A stretch of 64,000 nt of DNA from PHAA01 sp022706565 (lineage in GTDB: Bacteria > Bacillota > Syntrophomonadia > Syntrophomonadales > Syntrophomonadaceae), in the NCBI GenBank assembly GCA_040769385.1, contig JAXGLD010000001.1, forward strand, positions 1-64,000, written 5' to 3'. Below the pieces are notes generated by a model. The model saw only the letters and a program-made list of their open reading frames with translations. It searched no databases and had not been told where the DNA came from. This document shows, piece after piece, positions 1 through 10,700 of the stretch (the stretch's first letter is position 1; each line of letters starts with the position of its first letter). The position numbers and the translations under genes are program-made.

Positions 1-567
1 TTGATATTTATCGATGCCCTCAAAGATTTCCGCCGGCAGCCCTTTCTGTTTCATCTGCTGAATATACCGACGGACATCCTCAAAACCAGCGTATCTCTTT
101 TCTCCCGCCTCTGCCGTCGTCAATGGCACCGACTTGATTCCGGTAATGCTATGGTCTTTACAAAAAACACACCAATTCAGGTGCTCGATATCGGCCGATT
201 GCAGACGCTCATCTTCATCGCCGGCCTCGGTTCCCATAACCGCGCCGGTACCCTTTCTTTTGCGGGCGCAAAATCCGGTCAGCAAATACTTGTACTCATG
301 GTTTTCTTCCAGGATCCATTCCACCACCCCGTGGGATGTGCGATCCCTCCCGCCTTGAAACAAAAGACTGACCGGTTTTTCCTTTCTGAGGTTCGATTTG
401 GGCAGGACCGTCTGCAGGAACATCAGCAGCAAAAGGGATTTCCCGCCCCCATTCTCTAGATCATAGGTGGTATTCCGGCCGCCTAATTCCATATTAAAAT
501 CATCATAGAACTGTGTGGCATTATTAAAATGAACATTGGTCACCCGGATGCTTTTGATATGGGGCAT
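1..567 (-). CDS. jetC: JetC, SMC/MukB-like ATPase of Wadjet (partial, N-terminus only)
   Basis: This is the first 189 codons of a gene that continues beyond the left edge. The minus-strand reading begins MPHIKSIRVTNVHFNN and reaches a Walker A motif, ENGGGKSLLLL, at about residues 38-48. This is the N-terminal head half of an SMC/MukB-type ATPase. In Wadjet systems JetC is the motor that extrudes DNA loops so that JetD can cleave small circular DNA. The ATG at 567 overlaps the jetB stop codon by one base, which signals translational coupling. The Walker B half, coiled coils and hinge lie outside the window. The family call rests on the Walker A context and the three neighbouring jet genes. 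Confidence 0.85.
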   Translation of the reverse strand, partial: MPHIKSIRVTNVHFNNATQFYDDFNMELGGRNTTYDLENGGGKSLLLLMFLQTVLPKSNLRKEKPVSLLFQGGRDRTSHGVVEWILEENHEYKYLLTGFCARKRKGTGAVMGTEAGDEDERLQSADIEHLNWCVFCKDHSITGIKSVPLTTAEAGEKRYAGFEDVRRYIQQMKQKGLPAEIFEGIDKYQ

Positions 568-1292
568 CAGCCGTTCACCTCCAGGTCATTGACAAATGAC
601 AGCAGGTCGCTGCGGTTATCACGCTCTTCATAATAATTCCAGATGATGGTCTTGAAGCGTTCATTGGGATAGATGATGCGCTGCTGGGTATCCAGCCCGA
701 TCAATTTCTCGGTTTGCAGGAATTTACAGATGTTTTCCACAAAGGCGACCTTGTCGTTTTTGCCCCCGGCAACCCCTTCCCGGGCATCCGGCAGCCTCTG
801 CCAAATCCTACATATCTCGGCGAAATCCAATTGATTTTCCCGGCTGACGGTGTCAAGATCATCCCTATCCCGCAGGGCTTCCAGCCTCCGATCCACATTC
901 TCCACCAAGTCGCTCATTTTGATATAGGCTACCGGTGTATCCGGATAGGCTTCCCGATAGAACATGGTGATCAGGGTCATGATAATAAAATAGCCCGTAA
1001 ACAGCTCGCTGTTGGTGGAGATGTAACTGATCCGGCTGCGCAGTTCCTCATTGCTCCAACCAAATAAGCGACTGCCGACCTCGGGACAGATAAACAACCG
1101 CTCCTGGCTGGAGTAAATCCGCAGTTCCAGCTTGCCGGCGATATGGAAAAGCATATCCTCGACCTCAGTGCTGTGACGGTATTTATTGAATAGGTAAGCG
1201 TTGCTGCCTTTACCCACCTCCTCCCCCTGCAAAAGGGCTTTGAGGATAGCCAACGCATCATCCAAGGTTTCCATAGTGGCTCGATTCATCAT
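567..1292 (-). CDS. jetB: JetB, kleisin-associated (KITE/MukE-like) subunit of Wadjet
   Basis: This 241-residue protein lies between JetA and JetC and overlaps both by a few bases (ATGA-type junctions). In Wadjet, JetB is the small winged-helix KITE subunit that dimerises on the kleisin JetA. Its size fits the DUF4194-type family. The sequence is helical with a central block (SRLFGWSNEELRSRISYIS) and no membrane segment or signal peptide. The start is MMNRATME at 1292, inside the ATGATG that overlaps the jetA stop. The identification depends largely on operon position and size; I recognise no catalytic motif, and none is expected. Confidence 0.75.
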   Translation of the reverse strand: MMNRATMETLDDALAILKALLQGEEVGKGSNAYLFNKYRHSTEVEDMLFHIAGKLELRIYSSQERLFICPEVGSRLFGWSNEELRSRISYISTNSELFTGYFIIMTLITMFYREAYPDTPVAYIKMSDLVENVDRRLEALRDRDDLDTVSRENQLDFAEICRIWQRLPDAREGVAGGKNDKVAFVENICKFLQTEKLIGLDTQQRIIYPNERFKTIIWNYYEERDNRSDLLSFVNDLEVNG

Positions 1293-2929
1293 GGGCGTTC
1301 TCCCGCAAACAACATATTGGTTATCTCTAGACCCGGCAACAGCTCTATTTCCTGCTCCGGCCGGCTGGTGACGGTTATCCGGCCGATTTTTGATTGCAAC
1401 GCCAGGGCAGCTTTTACAAAGACATCTTCTATGGTTTTAAGGCTATCATCGGATCGCAGGCTGCCATCCGCCAGACTGATTACCCGGGTGTGCTCCCCTA
1501 TTTTCTTGTCCCGGTTAATCTCGATGATAAAGCTCAGGAAATCCCCATTATAAACACTATCTTGCGAATACCTGCGGATCAGCTCGCCGCAGAATTCCGG
1601 CAGTTCAATCTGTTGCGCCGGTGTATCCAGGGCTTCCAAAAGCCGGGCCGCATAGAATAAGAAGTTCCTTCTGACCCGTTTACCGGTCATGGCATCGATG
1701 GTCTCCCTATCGGCATCGATCTCGCTCACTTGGGCTCTGCCTTCCTCCGATTTTTGCCGGGCCAGGCGTTGGGGCTCCAGGATGCGCAGGGGATTGAAAC
1801 TTTTACTCAACCGGGGATTCAGCAAGGGTTCAAACAGGTATTTGAGAGCCTGGGGCCGGTCATTCTGAGTGACGAGCTTTTCAAACTCGCCCTCAAAGCT
1901 AAACCGCTCGGTAAAGATGGCTTTTCTCCTGATCTCCAGAGCCCGGTCGTACTCCCGGGTAAAACCGACTGCCTCCTTTAACAGCTCAGTATGCCCAGTC
2001 TGGGCCCGGCTGATCTCCTTCTCGATGATCTTCAGCAAGGTAAACGTCCGTATCTCCTGTTCCGCAGCGGTTCCACGGTTGATCCTCTCCACATACTCAC
2101 TGAAGGCACTGCTGACATTCATCACCGCGGTATTGAACAACTCGGCTTCTTCCTCAAACTGCTTAACGATGCTTTGATGATAGCTGCTATAAGCCTCCCC
2201 CTGATCCAAGAGCCCGTACATCAGATCCTCCAGCAAGGCATACTTGCGATCCTTTTTCCTCTGCACCTCCAGGTTCAGCCGGCGGACCGTTTCGTAGGCG
2301 AAGCCAAAAGCGCCTTTCTCCATTTGCTTTTGAAACAGCAGCAAATTGATGGTAACCTTGGTTTCTTCGGGGAATTCCTTGGTGCGCAGGAAGAAGTCGG
2401 TCCCCTGCTCGGTGATATAGTAGTGGAGCCGGCCCTCCTCCAGCTGCTTGATATCCAGCAGCTTCACATACCTTTCCCTGAATCCGCCGGCCTTGAAGCT
2501 AAAGGTATTGAGGAAGAAATTCCGGCCGCCATTCTGCAGCCCATCCAGAATATCCGCAGTCAGCTCCAGGACGGCTCCGGCGGAGGTATCACGTGATAAT
2601 ATGGTTGGCAGTACTTTGGATAGAAATGATGCCAGCTCCTGGAAGGTGATGCCTTTATGTTTCAATTTGCCTTCATATATTAGATAGGAGAGCGTCAGGA
2701 GGCACAGTTCGGGAACCAGCTGCGAAAATTCATCCAGCTTCCTTTTACGAAAGGTCTCCATGATAGGATAGTATACTTTGATCTGTTCCAGCCTCATATC
2801 AATTTCAGCCAGAAAATCATGGGCCAGCGACAGCTCCGGATCTTTACCCCCAGTGTTTTCCTGGATTATGGAGCGGGCCAAAATTTCTTCTTTATCGTCT
2901 ATAGCCTTCCTGCGTATCTGAGTTGCCAT
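1289..2929 (-). CDS. jetA: JetA, kleisin subunit of Wadjet
   Basis: This 546-residue, strongly helical protein with charged coiled-coil stretches in the middle matches the kleisin JetA (DUF5716-type) that bridges the JetC heads. The frame is open upstream to 3043, but I chose the ATG at 2929 (MATQIRRKAIDD). It follows a GGGGAT ribosome site, and the upstream part only shadows the end of jetD. The chosen start still overlaps jetD by 38 bp. The C-terminus (ITNMLFAGERP) overlaps jetB by 4 bp. With JetD, JetB and JetC it forms one transcription unit in the order D-A-B-C. Confidence 0.75.
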   Translation of the reverse strand: MATQIRRKAIDDKEEILARSIIQENTGGKDPELSLAHDFLAEIDMRLEQIKVYYPIMETFRKRKLDEFSQLVPELCLLTLSYLIYEGKLKHKGITFQELASFLSKVLPTILSRDTSAGAVLELTADILDGLQNGGRNFFLNTFSFKAGGFRERYVKLLDIKQLEEGRLHYYITEQGTDFFLRTKEFPEETKVTINLLLFQKQMEKGAFGFAYETVRRLNLEVQRKKDRKYALLEDLMYGLLDQGEAYSSYHQSIVKQFEEEAELFNTAVMNVSSAFSEYVERINRGTAAEQEIRTFTLLKIIEKEISRAQTGHTELLKEAVGFTREYDRALEIRRKAIFTERFSFEGEFEKLVTQNDRPQALKYLFEPLLNPRLSKSFNPLRILEPQRLARQKSEEGRAQVSEIDADRETIDAMTGKRVRRNFLFYAARLLEALDTPAQQIELPEFCGELIRRYSQDSVYNGDFLSFIIEINRDKKIGEHTRVISLADGSLRSDDSLKTIEDVFVKAALALQSKIGRITVTSRPEQEIELLPGLEITNMLFAGERP

Positions 2930-4040
2930 CGCTTGCTCTATCCCCAAACCTTTCTTGCATGGCTGACGCTGACAAGGCTTCCTGCGGTATATAGAAGCCC
3001 CCTTCCAGGTGCCGTTCGATCTTGGTCGCCCAGGAAGAATCAAACGCCTCCGTGAACCGTTTGATGTTAGCCGGCTTTACTTGCTGCCGGTTGGGTGTTT
3101 TGACCGGGGGATTGTTCAGCCCGATTTCCAGAATGGCCTGATAGCCTGCCCTGAAGGGAACGATGCTGTAATCAGGATATGCATCCTGCAGTTGGCAGAA
3201 TATATTTATGCCCTCGGCATCCAAATCGCCGAAATAGAAGATCTTGTCCCTTAAGACATCAATCCCGTATTCAGCCACAAATTGAAAACTGCTGATGATT
3301 TTTTTGCCTTCACCATAGATCAGCATGTCCGCTCTGACAATCGAGGGGACATCCATAATGCAGCGCTTAAAGGACCAGAAAGTATCCTTGTTCTCAATAA
3401 TATACACGTCCCGGGCCTCCGTCCCATAAAAGGCCTGGGCCTGAAAGCTGAAGAATGGCTCAACCGTCTCCGTACACCGTAAGTGGGCATAGCTCATTCC
3501 CAGTTTTTTCAGGACCAGCTCCCCCCTACTCCTGCCCTTTCCCGCACCCTTAAAAAACTTTTCATCTGCAAATATCTGATAAGCCCGTTCGTTGACAGTT
3601 ATGTTGACCTGAGCCTGATCCTTATGAGCGAGAAAATCAACCATAGCCGCTATTATGGGCCGATCCTGCAAAAATTCTCCGGGATTTTTGATATAGTAAT
3701 CGACGGATGCCGGCGGCTTGATACTTCTGATGATCTCCATAAGCAACTGACCATCTTTATAGGTAGGGATTCTATTAATGCGGTACTTATGATGCAATCC
3801 CTGCTGAGTGTAAGGTCTCCTGCCCACCGGCACTATCAATTGCTCGGTCTCCAGCCGTTGCACTGCCTGTGCAAAGGCAGCTTGTCCCGGGGGACTTTGA
3901 AGAAAAGTGGGCATCTCCGCACCCATTTTTTCAACGGCGGCAGAAAGACTGACAAGGCCAATAAAACTGCGGGGCCATTGGCCGACTTCATCTTTAAGAA
4001 CATTATATATTTTTACATAGTCTGGCTTGGACAAATTCAC
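2892..4040 (-). CDS. jetD: JetD, Toprim-domain nuclease subunit of Wadjet
   Basis: This 382-residue protein has a DUF3322/DUF2220 layout: an N-terminal winged-helix-like region and a C-terminal Toprim fold. Visible Toprim residues are Glu216 in IIENKDTF and the DxD-type motif GDLDAEG at 271-277, which bind the metal for cleavage. JetD is the nuclease that cuts plasmid DNA once the JetABC motor has arrested on a small circle. The ATG at 4040 directly follows the decayed gene upstream, and its 3' end overlaps jetA. Having jetD first differs from the common A-B-C-D order and matches, as far as I recall, the type III Wadjet layout. Confidence 0.85.
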   Translation of the reverse strand: MNLSKPDYVKIYNVLKDEVGQWPRSFIGLVSLSAAVEKMGAEMPTFLQSPPGQAAFAQAVQRLETEQLIVPVGRRPYTQQGLHHKYRINRIPTYKDGQLLMEIIRSIKPPASVDYYIKNPGEFLQDRPIIAAMVDFLAHKDQAQVNITVNERAYQIFADEKFFKGAGKGRSRGELVLKKLGMSYAHLRCTETVEPFFSFQAQAFYGTEARDVYIIENKDTFWSFKRCIMDVPSIVRADMLIYGEGKKIISSFQFVAEYGIDVLRDKIFYFGDLDAEGINIFCQLQDAYPDYSIVPFRAGYQAILEIGLNNPPVKTPNRQQVKPANIKRFTEAFDSSWATKIERHLEGGFYIPQEALSASAMQERFGDRASDGNSDTQEGYRR

Positions 4041-4063
4041 TCCCTGCCTCCCCTACAGTGTTT

Positions 4064-4436
4064 TTATCGGCCACCGCGCCAGACACCCCTTCCCTTCTTG
4101 TCCTGCTTAGGAACATACGGCCGTAGTTTACCGGCAAAATGTTTGACATCCAGACCAAACCTAACCTCATCTTTAACATCCGTGGTCGGTTCAATTACCA
4201 TTGCTTTCTTTACTTTAACCGTCTGAAAGACGGGAATTTCGTTAAGATGCTCGCCATCATCAGCGATGCTCAGAGCAGCCCTGGTCAAAACCTGAAAAAA
4301 GCTCCTGCCAACTTAAGCTCTCTGCTTCGATGAAATCCATATGGACCACATCCAGTTGACCAGGCTGTTCAGATTTGCCTTCAAACAGCTGCCCCGGTGA
4401 ATCCGGTATATCAAATAATGAAAGGGTATCGCCCAT
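4064..4436 (-). pseudogene. Remnant of a fourth helicase-operon gene (phospholipase-D/ATPase-like?), internally deleted
   Basis: A well-placed start (ATG 4436 behind GGGAGG) opens a 58-codon frame, MGDTLSLFDIPDSPGQLFEG onwards, which ends at 4260 just after WQELFSGFD. A second frame (4288-4064) then carries a conserved-looking segment, AALSIADDGEHLNEIP through VKKAMVIEP to LRPYVPKQDKKGR, and stops. The two parts read like the start and an interior part of one larger protein joined out of frame by a deletion. From memory, the pieces resemble the large PLD-nuclease/ATPase proteins that follow such helicase-methylase-helicase operons. That family name is tentative; that the gene is broken is clear. 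Confidence 0.6.
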
Positions 4437-4543
4437 TGAAGTCCCGCCTCCCTTTCGCAGAAAATCTCGTCTTTAAAAACTACGGTTGACGTCCTCGTAT
4501 CAGAAATGCTCCCCAATAGCTGTCAGGATCCTCAAATTGGTAA

Positions 4544-7500
4544 CTATCCGGAAATTCCAGATAGTTCCATCATCCTAGTAAATAGCCTGCTAATACCGGC
4601 TTGGCCTTCCTCCTGGAAAAGCACGTTTTCCTTATGGAAACTCTCCCTATCGGCAGTGCCGTCGCCCACCCACCATTTAATGCTGTTAAAAGGCGTAACA
4701 GAGACAATGAAGGACGAGAGGCTAATATCCTTGGCCTCCAGACCAGCCTCAATTTCCTTAATGGTGTGGCAGAATTGTATTTTCGGATCTTTCAAACCTT
4801 CCGAGTGAGAGATGCCTTTCGGGTCAATGAAGGCGATGTACTGCTTCTCAGCAGCGAATAGCCACAGGATAAAATCCGGTTCAAAGAATTGGTTGCCAGT
4901 GAAAAACTTTAGTCCACGGCCACCGCTCTGATTCCGCAGCAGGTATATGTCCTTATCGGCAAAGAATCGCTTTTGACTCGTTACATAGTCTTTGAGGTCG
5001 AGAACAAACTGCCGTTCACCCTCATTAAGTGGAACCGGTTTGATTTCCAAAGTGGTTTGCCCCTTGGCTTGGCATAGCAGCGGCTCAAACAGGTGGCGGG
5101 CAAAACCAACCGGTTCGAAAACGTGATGGGCAAATTTACGAAAGTCTATATTTCCCAATAGCCCGTTACGATTGGCATCTTCCATCACCGCTGCCAATTG
5201 CTGCAGTTTCTCCAACAGAGTGGCTTCATTTTCATCCACTGAAACCTGATAGGTATATATGAGGTTGGCATCATCTTTGGAAATATCGGTATATTCCAGG
5301 TTGGGTAATTCCCATGACTTTTGCTGGTAGGCGTAAAAACGATCACAGTATTTCTTCAACAAGACTGTCGCTATCTCTTGCCACTTCCGCACCTGACCAA
5401 ACGAGTTGAATTGCATCTCTTCCCCAGGGATGTATAAGGTGTACCAGCTAGAATCGGCCATGATTTGGGGTAGAATTGGGCGCGGTATATGCAGGTTATA
5501 GCGCGTCTTTTCGTTCTTATAGCGCAACAATTCGAAATAAATCTCATCCCAGTTTAGGAATGCCAATTGTTTTGCAGTAAAATTGGCTTGATTGAAGACC
5601 GATTCCTGCACCGTAAATTCTGCCGCTTTGGTGATTCGGGCCTGTATACGGGGATACCAATTCAGAAAGACCTTCTGGTGCTGCATGTAATCCGGCGGCA
5701 AACCCAGTACGGGTCGAGGGCCGTCCTTCTTGTAGTTCAGATTATCTTTGACTCGCAATACCTTTAATGGCTTGGTGGGAGGCCAGTGGCGTAAGACCGG
5801 CAGATTAATACTGATAGGCTTATCCGGCGGCAGACCTTCTTCCTCCAGGTATTCCTGGAATTGTTTCATATACTCAGCTCGTACACCAAATACGTTCAGG
5901 GTCTCGGCTAGAGTAATAAAATTCGGGGCAGTGTTAGGACAAATAACCCGGCTGCGCTTCAGACTCATATTGTAGCCCTTTAGCCGCACCCCGCGGCCAA
6001 AAAGCTGAATGATTTCCGATCCTTCTCTGCGTCCGACATTCAATAACCCCATGGTACTGACCCGCCAGGAGCTCCAGCCCTCGCTAAATTTACGAGCCCC
6101 AATGAGAATATTAATTTTGGAATCCCGCCCATTTATCTGCTGAAATAGAGAAGTGGAAAACTCACGCTCATCCGTGGACAACCCTGCTTGGTCACATAAT
6201 TTCAAGAGCTCTTTGTCCGCCCCAACATTGATTACTCCAAAATAATCAGCCTCACCCAAGCGGATGCCGATCTCGCCTTTCACCCCTTTAAGGTTATCCA
6301 AATGGAGTATACCTCCAGGGGTCGCCCCATTACACAAACGCCCCAAAATTTCACGGTACAAATCCTCACTGTTCATTGCCAAACTGGTAAGGTATGAAAA
6401 TGCATTGGCAAAAAGATCCCGCCCTCGGTTATCTGGCAAGCCGGTATTACCGCTCATAAGCAAATTAAGGTTTTGTTTTGATTCATCCTCATTGCGGGCA
6501 AATTGATCCAAAAATTGGAGTATACTGACCACATCGGCCACTTCCTGTTTTCCTTCCTGGGAGGTAGCCGTAACACTTTTCCCTACAAAGATCCACAGTG
6601 GCTTCTCCAGCAGGAAAGGAGCAAATTCCGCCTGCTTGTCCTGGAAAAGACGGAGCTGCTGGTAATAAGCCAAAAGGCAGGCGGTGAGATACAACTGGCG
6701 GTGGTCATCATTGGCCTGACTCTCCGACAAGTTCAGTATCCGGTATTCCTTTCCGTATCCGTCCTTATAGAAGAATTTATAGGAATAATCAAAAAGAATA
6801 CAGCGGGCATACTCCTGGACAAGCTCTTCCTTGCCAGCTGCTTTCATGGCTTGGCCAAAGGTGGCAGAGTATTCAAAGGAAAATCCGGTGGTGCACAACC
6901 GATCCCGAATCCCCTTCCATACGTCGCCGCTGGAACCTCGGTGCCCCTCATCGACCAATAGCAGGTTGTTACCCTCAAAAGCATCGACTGCTACTGTTTT
7001 AACCCCCATGTCCTCTTTTAATTTATTGATATCGATGATCTCGATCTGACCGGAGCCAAATAGACTGCCCTGGTTCTTATCAAAGATCTGGGCTTGAATG
7101 CCGGAGAGTTCAAATTCCAGCATATGCTGGTAGGACAATCCTTCATTGGGAGTGAGCAGAATGACTCGATTCAGTTCTCGTTCCCTGCCATGCTGAGCCA
7201 GGTAATGCCTGTATTGCAGAATGTTGATATGCATTATCAAGGTCTTGCCTGAACCGGTGGCCTGCCAAAAAGCCAGCTTGGAAAGATCTTGTAGAGCGAA
7301 TATATTTATGTGGTCTCCCTCATTCTGCTGGGCATTGAAACTCAAAACACACTTATTAATTTCCGCCAACAACCTATGGGGATCTCGCAAATAGCGGTCC
7401 AAATATATTTCCGTAAAGAGCAGAGCCAGGTACTGAAAATACTTCCAGCGGATATCATCATCGCGTCGACCACGGATAGCGCGGGTATGACGAAAGATGT

Positions 7501-7768
7501 TCTGATCGTATTGCATTAGCATATCGGCGGTCAGTTCATCGGTGCCAAAAAGACCGGGCGCGGTTAGTTGGTGATAGAAGAAAGATACATTGTCGGCATC
7601 ATAACCCTCCAGGCGCGGATCTTTTATGCTGGTGGCCAATTCCTCCAGACTCTCTACCTCAAACAAGCTCAAAATATACTGAAATAGAACCAGGCGCTGG
7701 TCAAACCGCAACGCAGGTTTGGCCGCGGTCGTCTTGGGATTTCTTTTTCCTTTTGTCGATTTTGCCAT
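4544..7768 (-). CDS. DEAD/DEAH-type helicase with C-terminal endonuclease domain (Res-like)
   Basis: This 1074-residue protein resembles the restriction subunit of type III systems. Superfamily 2 motifs are visible: Walker A ATGSGKT (170-176), VDEGH as motif II (272-276), SAT as motif III (301-303), and QLFGRGVRLKG as motif VI. Near the C-terminus FFEPDFILWL followed by YIAFIDPKG gives the acidic residue plus DxK pattern of a PD-(D/E)XK nuclease. It starts 9 bp after the methyltransferase stop, so the two are translated together. The likely role is ATP-driven movement on, and cutting of, unmodified foreign DNA. No frameshift is visible. Confidence 0.85.
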   Translation of the reverse strand: MAKSTKGKRNPKTTAAKPALRFDQRLVLFQYILSLFEVESLEELATSIKDPRLEGYDADNVSFFYHQLTAPGLFGTDELTADMLMQYDQNIFRHTRAIRGRRDDDIRWKYFQYLALLFTEIYLDRYLRDPHRLLAEINKCVLSFNAQQNEGDHINIFALQDLSKLAFWQATGSGKTLIMHINILQYRHYLAQHGRERELNRVILLTPNEGLSYQHMLEFELSGIQAQIFDKNQGSLFGSGQIEIIDINKLKEDMGVKTVAVDAFEGNNLLLVDEGHRGSSGDVWKGIRDRLCTTGFSFEYSATFGQAMKAAGKEELVQEYARCILFDYSYKFFYKDGYGKEYRILNLSESQANDDHRQLYLTACLLAYYQQLRLFQDKQAEFAPFLLEKPLWIFVGKSVTATSQEGKQEVADVVSILQFLDQFARNEDESKQNLNLLMSGNTGLPDNRGRDLFANAFSYLTSLAMNSEDLYREILGRLCNGATPGGILHLDNLKGVKGEIGIRLGEADYFGVINVGADKELLKLCDQAGLSTDEREFSTSLFQQINGRDSKINILIGARKFSEGWSSWRVSTMGLLNVGRREGSEIIQLFGRGVRLKGYNMSLKRSRVICPNTAPNFITLAETLNVFGVRAEYMKQFQEYLEEEGLPPDKPISINLPVLRHWPPTKPLKVLRVKDNLNYKKDGPRPVLGLPPDYMQHQKVFLNWYPRIQARITKAAEFTVQESVFNQANFTAKQLAFLNWDEIYFELLRYKNEKTRYNLHIPRPILPQIMADSSWYTLYIPGEEMQFNSFGQVRKWQEIATVLLKKYCDRFYAYQQKSWELPNLEYTDISKDDANLIYTYQVSVDENEATLLEKLQQLAAVMEDANRNGLLGNIDFRKFAHHVFEPVGFARHLFEPLLCQAKGQTTLEIKPVPLNEGERQFVLDLKDYVTSQKRFFADKDIYLLRNQSGGRGLKFFTGNQFFEPDFILWLFAAEKQYIAFIDPKGISHSEGLKDPKIQFCHTIKEIEAGLEAKDISLSSFIVSVTPFNSIKWWVGDGTADRESFHKENVLFQEEGQAGISRLFTRMMELSGISG

Positions 7769-7777
7769 GGTTGCCTC

Positions 7778-10700
7778 CTATAGATCCCGAACGTCGAACA
7801 TAAGCCGTTTGAATTCCTCTTCGATGAGCAGAACTTTCCAACGTTCTCCTTCGGTGCGACGGTTTTCTATATGATTGTCACCATTGACATAAATGCGGTC
7901 AAATTCGTTGTCACGGGGATTATAGCCGGAGCGGTCCAGGAATTCCTCCAGATCCTGGTTGGATTTCTCATTGAGATTGCGCCAAATAATAAGAGCCCTT
8001 TCTCCGGACGGCAGTTCACCGCGGATAATCTTAAAGCCCCGCACCATTTCGCTCTGCCTGACGGTCAATCCAAGCAGGTAATTGAAGGTCTCGGGCAGAT
8101 CCACCACCACCGGGTAGCTCTCATTACGGCGGGTGATATTGAGTTTATAATCAAAGGGATTACTGAACTGCTCGAGATTAAGCAGTGAAATGCTGTCCTG
8201 GGTTTCTAATTCCAACATATATGATAACAGGTATTCCTCCCGTATCTTGTCATGGAGATTCAGCTGCATCTGCTGAGCCTCAGTACGTTTTAATTCCAGA
8301 TTATTTAAAGTATCTTCATAGGATTCCAGGCGTATATATTTGAACATGTGGCTGGAGCCTTCTCGGGACACCGGTTTGCCATCCTTCCAGTCCTTCGAAT
8401 ATATCACCTTTTGGACACGGGGTTTGGTCACGGTAGCGAAATATTCGCCCATTTCTACAAGTATATATTTACGGCAACCATTATCTTCACGGTTGAGGTT
8501 GATGACTGCGTGTGCTGTAGTGCCAGAACCAGCAAAATAGTCCATAATTATATCCTTATTACTGGCGCCAATGCGAATCAGATCTTCAACAGCAAATATG
8601 CTTTTGGGGTAATTAAAAGGATTTTTAGGAATGATGTTTTTTAAAAGATTTGTGCCCTTTGTTGAAGCATCATATCGATTGCTAAACCAGAGAGATTTTG
8701 GAAGTACCGTATCATTAGAATAATCCTTGTGATAAATCGTCAAAGTCTCGTCGGTTGTACCAGCTAGGAAAAATATGCCGCGCTTACATCCCTCGAGACA
8801 TCTATCATACCCCCAACGCCACCTACCTAATGATTTATCTTCCCGAATAGGCCATATTAATCTGTGTCCATTTGAGGCATATTTTTGATTAAGTTCCTCA
8901 ACATATTTATCATCGAAATGCGTTCCATCATATATTTTTGAATACTCTTCAAGACACACAATAGATATTTCACCATTTGATGTTACAACAAATGGGAAAT
9001 ACATATATGGTCTGTCTTCGCGGAACGGATCAGTACCTCGTCTTCTTAAAGGAAGCTCACGGTATGAACCCGTAGAATCATTTTTCGGGTATTTTTCTTT
9101 TAGCTCTTCTTCTGATAAAGGCAAACGATTTACGTTTACACGATTAATATCTTTTGCATACAGGTATGTATACTCGTGAGAGTCAGATACAAATGATTGC
9201 TCACGTCCTTTAGGGTTATGCATAATAGCGATATTGGCAATGTGATTGCGTTCACCAATCAAATCTTCAATGCAACCTTGAAGACGGAATCCCTCAGCGT
9301 CATCAATTGCTACCTCGATAATGCCATCATTTGATAACATTGGTAGAGATATTCCCACCCTCCCACATATCATTGAAATCCATGATGAGTGCTTATAGTT
9401 GTTTTTATAGAGTATTTCAGAAGCAGATGTGTTATACGGCGGATCTATGTATATACACTTTATTCTGTTCCGATACCTCTCCTGCAACAATTGCAGGGCT
9501 TGAAAGTTCTCACTGTATACTAATAGGCCATCCATTTGCTGGTCAATATCATCAATTGAGGCCAGCAATCGTTCCTTGAATTCCAACCTGAAGAAAACTG
9601 TATCGAGAACCAGGTAGGGATTCGACCTCAGGAACTGAACAGGCAAGGGCTCCACAAAGCCTTCGATTTCTTCAATTGCAAACAACCGCTTCCATTCGTT
9701 AATCTGAGCCTGGTTCGCAATAATATCCGGGTAGAATTCATTTGGTACCCGATCCAGGGTGAGGCAGTAATTGGTCTCCACTACGAATTTTTTCTTCAGC
9801 CACAACTTCTTCTGGAAATCCTCAAGTTGAGCCAGAAAAGCAATAATCTTGTGGCCAATGCGTTTGATTACTTTGATTTTATTGAGGTATTGGTGGGCTT
9901 TGACTTCATTCTCGGTGTCCAGATCATCCAGGTACATTACCTCATTCTTGATGTAAAAATCCAGTTCCCGGCGCAGAAAGCCTCCCAGATCTTTGTGGAT
10001 GAAATAATCGAAACTGTTCTTGGAGGTATAATCATTCAAATGTTTTTCCAATAGGGTGCGTTTAGGATCTTTTTCTGTAGGCATTAACTGCCACACCCCG
10101 GCGAAGCTAGCCAATTCAGCACTCCCTAGGATTTCTTGCAGTGTCTTTATGGTTGTCTGATTTAGCTTGGTTTGCTTGTCTTTCATCACCTGATAAACAA
10201 AACGAATCACCAATTCATCCTCTTCCACACCAACGGTATTCTGAGGGACAAGCACAAATCGTCTCTCCTTGTCCTTTTCGGCCTTATTATTATCCTGCTC
10301 GGTAGATGCCTCGACCAGTTTGAAATGAACCGTCTTACCGTTTTCCAGCTTGAAAATATAATCCCGGAAATTTTCGGTAGTCTTGATGTAATACTGATCA
10401 GCATTGGCCCAGTGGAGCTTGACTTCTTCACCGTTATAAGGAATTGCGTATACCCCATCTTTATAGCGGGGCAAACTGATAAAATCCCCCTCCTTGTAAT
10501 AACGGTGGAAGAAGTTGGTGAGATGGGAAAACACATCATCGGCTAGAGCTTGTGCTCCTTGTGCGCTAGTTGTCAGACGGCTCCGTAAATCCCGCACTTT
10601 AGGAAGATCATTAATAACCTCTGGAGTGGCACCAGCATCTACTAAAGATTTAGTTACATCGGCAAGTTCCTTTTCCAGCTGGGCTTTGTTTTCGCCACCC

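Noticed and set aside
1..459. Plus-strand frame of 152 codons
   Set aside because: It is the mirror of the jetC N-terminus on the other strand; the minus strand holds the Walker A motif and the coupled start.
1991..2596. Plus-strand frame of 201 codons inside jetA
   Set aside because: Leucine/glutamine-rich shadow of a coiled-coil gene; no ribosome site or domain.
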